Source: Promicromonospora sp042731755
GTDB lineage: Bacteria; Actinomycetota; Actinomycetes; Actinomycetales; Cellulomonadaceae
Reading direction: 5' to 3'
DNA: 64,000 nt
Assembly: GCF_042731755.1 (NCBI RefSeq)
Contig: NZ_JBHWLR010000004.1
Location: 310,001-374,000 of the forward strand
The translations under genes were made by a program, and so were the position numbers. Positions 61,151 through 64,000 of the stretch are shown one piece after another. Within the stretch, counting starts at the first letter, position 1; the number at the start of each line of letters is the position of its first letter. The notes under the pieces are model-generated. The model was not told the DNA's origin and did not search any database. It saw only the letters and a program-made list of their open reading frames with translations.

Positions 61151-62776
61151 TCATGCGGCATGCCGAGCTGCTGCCTTCCACTGCGCGTATTCGCGGGCGC
61201 GAGCGGCAGCGGCCTCAGCGAGCTCCTTTTCGCCGTTGGTGGCCCAGCCAGTGCCGGCGTACTGCCACGAGCCCTCGACCACGAGGGTTGTTTGTTCGTC
61301 GTCGGACAGCAGACGGCGTTCCAGGTCCGCCACGTCGAGCGGTTCCCCAGAGCGCTGCGCTTCGGCCTGGAGGCGGGCATACCGAGCTCGGGCACCACGC
61401 AGACGGCCCAGAGTCACGCTGTAGCGCCGGCTCTTGGTGGAGAAGTGGCCGCGGAAGCCGAGCATCTTGGCCCACTTCGTCAGCAGCCGGTACGGGCCAT
61501 TGATGCAGTCCTCGCACCCGCACTCGGGTATCTCCGGGATCTTGGCCCCGGTCTTCTCATCCATGGCCAGAGCGAAGAGCCCACCGTCCTCGACGCGCTC
61601 CGGGAGCGTGACTGTCCCCTCGTGTCCATTGGGGCACCACTGGCGGGCGCGTAGCCCCAGAACGCGGGCGGTACGGCCCATGCGGGCAAGGTGCGGGCGA
61701 GGAGCTGCTGGGTCCTGGGCCGTGGACTTCGTGGCGTACTTCGCCAGGTAGCCCGCGACCTGTTCCGGAACGAGGGCGTCGGAGGTTCGAGCATCATCAG
61801 CTAGCGATCCCGGTAGGCCAGTGCGCACGGTCCGCGCGTCGAGCTGGGACCCGAAGGCCAGCACGCGCAGCACGTCTGCACCATCGACCGGAGTTGCAGT
61901 GAACTCCACACCGCGAGCAGCAGACTCGATCAGATCCGCCAGGGTCTGGCCATCGATCGGCGCAGCCGAACCAAGTCCGTCCGGGCCGTCGAGGCGGACC
62001 AGGGCGTGGAAGTGGACCAGCCCGCGAGCCTGGTACTCGGCAACCTTGGCGTACTGCACCGACGCCGCCTGCTTCAGCTCCGTGTCTGTCAGGCCCAGGT
62101 GCGAGGCCAGGGCGCGGCGGAGGGCGATCGTGAAGCGGCGCCAGAGCTCGGGAGCGTGCCACTGCCACACGATCGCGGATTCCCAGTCGTAGCAGTCCCA
62201 GCACAGCGGCGAACCGACCGCGGTCTCATTCTCGGTGTGCGCCCGCATGCAGGACTTGGACCGACCGTGCTCGCAGACCTTGTTGCGGTCGAAGGGCCTG
62301 CACATCCCACCTACCTTGTGACCATCCTTCGCCCGGATGCCATGGACGTGCCCGAACGACGGCGCAGTCAGAGTCGCGAACACCAGTGGGTTGTCTGCCA
62401 CGGTCTCCGGCACGGTCTTGCCACCCACGAGGCCGGATCGGATCATCGCGAACGTGTCCCGGGCGTAGACCCGAGAGCAGGCCGGGCAGATGTCCTCGCG
62501 CCGGTTGCCGCACGGTCGGTACAGGTGGCCCATCGGGGCGTCGTCGGAGTCGTACCGGCCCACGACCTCACCGGTAGTGGTGTCGATCGTCATCGAGGAC
62601 CCGGAAAGCTTGATCGGGTGCGAGCAGTAGCCAACCGACGCGGCAGTCTCAGCGAAAGCGTCGAGGACGGAACGGAAGGAGCCCCGGGCGACCTGGGTAG
62701 CGAACCCCAGAGCGCCCGGGCCGACCTCCAACGGTGCGTGCTCCCCGAACCCAGGGAACGTCAGGGCCGTGTTCAT
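61151..62776 (-). CDS. repSA: RepSA-like replication initiator (HUH type)
   Basis: A 541-aa rolling-circle initiator. Cysteine-rich metal sites are PCGNRREDICPAC near residues 89-100 and CRPFDRNKVCEHGRSKSC/CWDCYDW near 159-197. FATLTAPSFGHVHG near 133-146 is motif I. RGLVHFHALVRLDG with H255-x-H257 is the HUH motif. YLAKYATKST further on provides the candidate catalytic Tyr. A C-terminal CGCEDC pair follows. In pSAM2-type elements this protein lets the excised circle replicate. It overlaps the WhiB-like stop by 4 nt. Confidence 0.9.
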   Translation of the reverse strand: MNTALTFPGFGEHAPLEVGPGALGFATQVARGSFRSVLDAFAETAASVGYCSHPIKLSGSSMTIDTTTGEVVGRYDSDDAPMGHLYRPCGNRREDICPACSRVYARDTFAMIRSGLVGGKTVPETVADNPLVFATLTAPSFGHVHGIRAKDGHKVGGMCRPFDRNKVCEHGRSKSCMRAHTENETAVGSPLCWDCYDWESAIVWQWHAPELWRRFTIALRRALASHLGLTDTELKQAASVQYAKVAEYQARGLVHFHALVRLDGPDGLGSAAPIDGQTLADLIESAARGVEFTATPVDGADVLRVLAFGSQLDARTVRTGLPGSLADDARTSDALVPEQVAGYLAKYATKSTAQDPAAPRPHLARMGRTARVLGLRARQWCPNGHEGTVTLPERVEDGGLFALAMDEKTGAKIPEIPECGCEDCINGPYRLLTKWAKMLGFRGHFSTKSRRYSVTLGRLRGARARYARLQAEAQRSGEPLDVADLERRLLSDDEQTTLVVEGSWQYAGTGWATNGEKELAEAAAARAREYAQWKAAARHAA

Positions 62777-63057
62777 GCGGCGACCTGTTCGGGCAGTCCG
62801 AGACCGGGCAGGGTGTCCTGTACTGCGACCGGTGCGACCTCAGGCCAGAGGGTCAAGTCGCGTCCGGCCCAGAATCCGGCCGTGGTCGCCACGAGCACAG
62901 TGGAGACCTCGCACGCGGCCAGCACCGGGCAGGAGGCGCACACACGGGCCATGCGGGCACGGTCAGCGGGAGAGGCGTCCTCGGCGATCCAGGGCAGATC
63001 CCGCAGGCCCTCACGGGCGCACGCGGCGCCGAGCATCCAGCCGGTGGTGGGGATCAT
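62773..63057 (-). CDS. WhiB-family [4Fe-4S] protein encoded on the element
   Basis: A 94-aa protein with the WhiB cysteine pattern C13, C40-x2-C43-x5-C49 (ARVCASCPVLAACE) that binds a [4Fe-4S] cluster, and a turn GFWAGRD near 61 that matches the G(V/I)WGG motif. WhiB proteins bind the primary sigma factor domain 4 and alter transcription. No Lys/Arg-rich DNA-binding tail follows; the C-terminal 28 residues are hydrophobic and proline-containing. It sits between DUF2637 and rep with 4-nt overlaps on both sides, so it is probably an element regulator. Confidence 0.87.
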   Translation of the reverse strand: MIPTTGWMLGAACAREGLRDLPWIAEDASPADRARMARVCASCPVLAACEVSTVLVATTAGFWAGRDLTLWPEVAPVAVQDTLPGLGLPEQVAA

Positions 63058-63731
63058 ACTTCGGCCGCCGTCAGGTTCAGACCGGGCAGGTCCAGGGCGT
63101 CCTGGGTGATCGGACGGACTCGACCCAGTCGCGGACGCCGAGCAGCGGGCGCAGGGGTAACGGCCGGGGCGGGGGAATCGGCCGGCAAGGCCTCCGGCAC
63201 CTTCACGGGCTCCGGGACGGCGGCGGGTGCGGGCTCGATGACGGGCACCGGCTCCGACTCGATCAGGGCCACCTCAGGCACCGTCTCGGGCTCGGTGGTG
63301 GGACGGACGGCGACCACGAGGAACCCGAGGGCGTGGCTGGAGGTCAGCACGGACAGGGGTGCGAGGGCGACCAGGACGACGCCGACCATGGTCCGCAACT
63401 CAGGGCCGACGTCGTAGGCATGCGCGGCGTTGGCGCCGATGGACACGACGGTGAACCCGAACATCAGGGTCCAGGCCCACGCCGAGGAGCGCCCACGGTC
63501 GCGCAACACGAGAGCGACCAGGCCATACACGAGCACCGAGGCGTCGATGACGACGGGCACGAGGAAGGCCAGGGCCTCGGGCACCCGGCCCCACAAGGCA
63601 GCGTCGCGCAGGGACGCGAACGACAGGGCGAAGCTCGCGAGGGCGACGGCAATGGTCAGGACGACGGTGAAGACGAGCACGGGCCGGGAGTCAGCCCGGA
63701 TCCGGGCCACAGGCCCAGGGGTGCAGTTCAT
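63054..63731 (-). CDS. DUF2637 membrane protein (Spd-like)
   Basis: A 225-aa protein. Its N-terminal half has four hydrophobic segments (LVFTVVLTIAVALASFALSFASL, ALAFLVPVVIDASVLVYGLVALVL, AWTLMFGFTVVSIGANAAHAY and MVGVVLVALAPLSVLTSSHALGFLVVAV) that match DUF2637. Its C-terminal half (about 140-225) is a Pro/Glu/Ala-rich cytoplasmic tail. DUF2637 proteins are common on actinobacterial conjugative elements, where they are linked to transfer or plasmid spread. It overlaps the whiB-like gene by 4 nt. Confidence 0.87.
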   Translation of the reverse strand: MNCTPGPVARIRADSRPVLVFTVVLTIAVALASFALSFASLRDAALWGRVPEALAFLVPVVIDASVLVYGLVALVLRDRGRSSAWAWTLMFGFTVVSIGANAAHAYDVGPELRTMVGVVLVALAPLSVLTSSHALGFLVVAVRPTTEPETVPEVALIESEPVPVIEPAPAAVPEPVKVPEALPADSPAPAVTPAPAARRPRLGRVRPITQDALDLPGLNLTAAEV

Positions 63732-63733
63732 GA

Positions 63734-64000
63734 TCAGACCTCCTCAGTTGCAGGGGCCGCAGCGGCCGGACGGGTGGAGCGGGGCGCGCGAGGCTTGCGG
63801 GGTGCACGGGGCTTGCGCGGGCGAGGAGCGGGAGCGTCGTCGGGTGTCTCGACGGCGGCCAGGCGTCCCCCAGCGCGAGCCCACGCGGTAGCGGCGTCCA
63901 TCCCGTCACGAGGTGCCGAGGCGACCTGCACGGGAGCCGGGAAGGTGGTGGCGACGTGACGGATCAGATCGTCTGACCAGAAGTCGAACCTGATCAGGGA
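63734..64000 (-). CDS. C-terminal part of an unknown element-encoded protein (runs off the window)
   Basis: The frame is open from the window edge (LIRFDFWSDDLIRHVATT) to the stop at 63734, so this is probably the end of a longer gene. The last roughly 45 residues are a basic tail, with the KPRAPRKPRAP repeat and an Ala/Pro-rich end. No domain can be recognised from 88 residues. The next start downstream is only 2 nt away, so it belongs to the same operon. Confidence 0.6.
   Translation of the reverse strand, partial: SLIRFDFWSDDLIRHVATTFPAPVQVASAPRDGMDAATAWARAGGRLAAVETPDDAPAPRPRKPRAPRKPRAPRSTRPAAAAPATEEV

Larger units (their letters stand above)
59657..64000 (-). mobile_element. Left end of an integrated element resembling AICE (pSAM2-like)
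   Basis: A cassette beginning at tRNA-Lys carries, in leftward order from the window edge, an unknown gene, DUF2637, WhiB-like, RepSA-like initiator, Xis and integrase, with tight overlaps. The int-xis-rep block with a DUF2637 (Spd-like) protein is the replication/integration module of actinomycete integrative and conjugative elements. No translocase or transfer gene is visible in the window; it may lie beyond. The visible part has less extreme GC than the chromosome around it. Confidence 0.82.

Overview
The window is very GC-rich DNA from an actinobacterium. A mycothiol synthase (mshD), a WhiB-type protein, a Tad/Flp pilus locus with an Ssd-like ATPase, actinobacterial RNA-helicase and Nudix/phosphatase architectures, and frequent GTG starts with 4-nt gene overlaps all point that way. 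A member of the Cellulomonadaceae/Promicromonosporaceae and relatives would fit, but genus assignment from sequence alone is inference. The right end is an integrated element. A run of ten Ns at 55282 with an adjacent 31-nt C tract marks a scaffold join.

Layout. 1-9.7 kb: the respiratory nitrate reductase operon narG(partial)HJI with transporter narK, then a Fic toxin/antitoxin pair, a glyoxalase-fold protein, and the molybdenum-cofactor genes moeA-mobA with a small DUF6457 gene; an alkyltransferase (ogt) follows. MoeA and MobA help make the cofactor NarG needs. 9.7-17.6 kb: three tandem leftward genes for large secreted proteins with an RCC1-like propeller and Ig-like C-terminal repeats, whose 3' ends are nearly identical DNA. 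17.8-22.5 kb: a DUF1998 repair helicase and a secreted S15 peptidase. 22.6-24.7 kb: an ABC-2 exporter operon with its own small XRE regulator. 24.7-29.0 kb: a Tad pilus operon (ssd/cpaE-like, tadA, fused tadB-tadC, DUF4244 pilin-like, tadE, TadE-like), with a divergent HAD-IB phosphatase.

30.3-34.8 kb: a GNAT enzyme, a structured gene-free region of about 590 bp, an old-yellow-enzyme family reductase and acetyl-CoA synthetase (acs). 34.8-43.9 kb: the most interesting metabolic region. It holds a flavin reductase, an XRE-cupin regulator and a seven-gene leftward operon (CodA-like deaminase, NMT1-type ABC importer, VAO-type FAD oxidase, creatininase-family amidase, 8-oxoguanine-deaminase-like amidohydrolase). 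Two 19-bp operators of the form ATGTT-N9-AACAT, one at the flavin reductase start and one before the operon, suggest a single regulon for uptake and breakdown of an unidentified N-heterocycle.

44.0-51.3 kb: mycothiol and phosphate functions (mshD, ppk1, Nudix/phosphatase, unknown protein, DUF47 regulator, pit). 51.4-58.9 kb: a sugar MFS transporter, a MarR-DHA2 drug-efflux pair, a second MarR gene broken by the gap, msrB, a DEAD-box RNA helicase and an M50-like membrane protein. 59.1-64.0 kb: a HesB-like protein without cysteines, tRNA-Lys(TTT), and the left end of an integrated element resembling actinomycete integrative and conjugative elements (integrase, Xis, RepSA-like HUH initiator, WhiB-like, DUF2637), continuing past the window.
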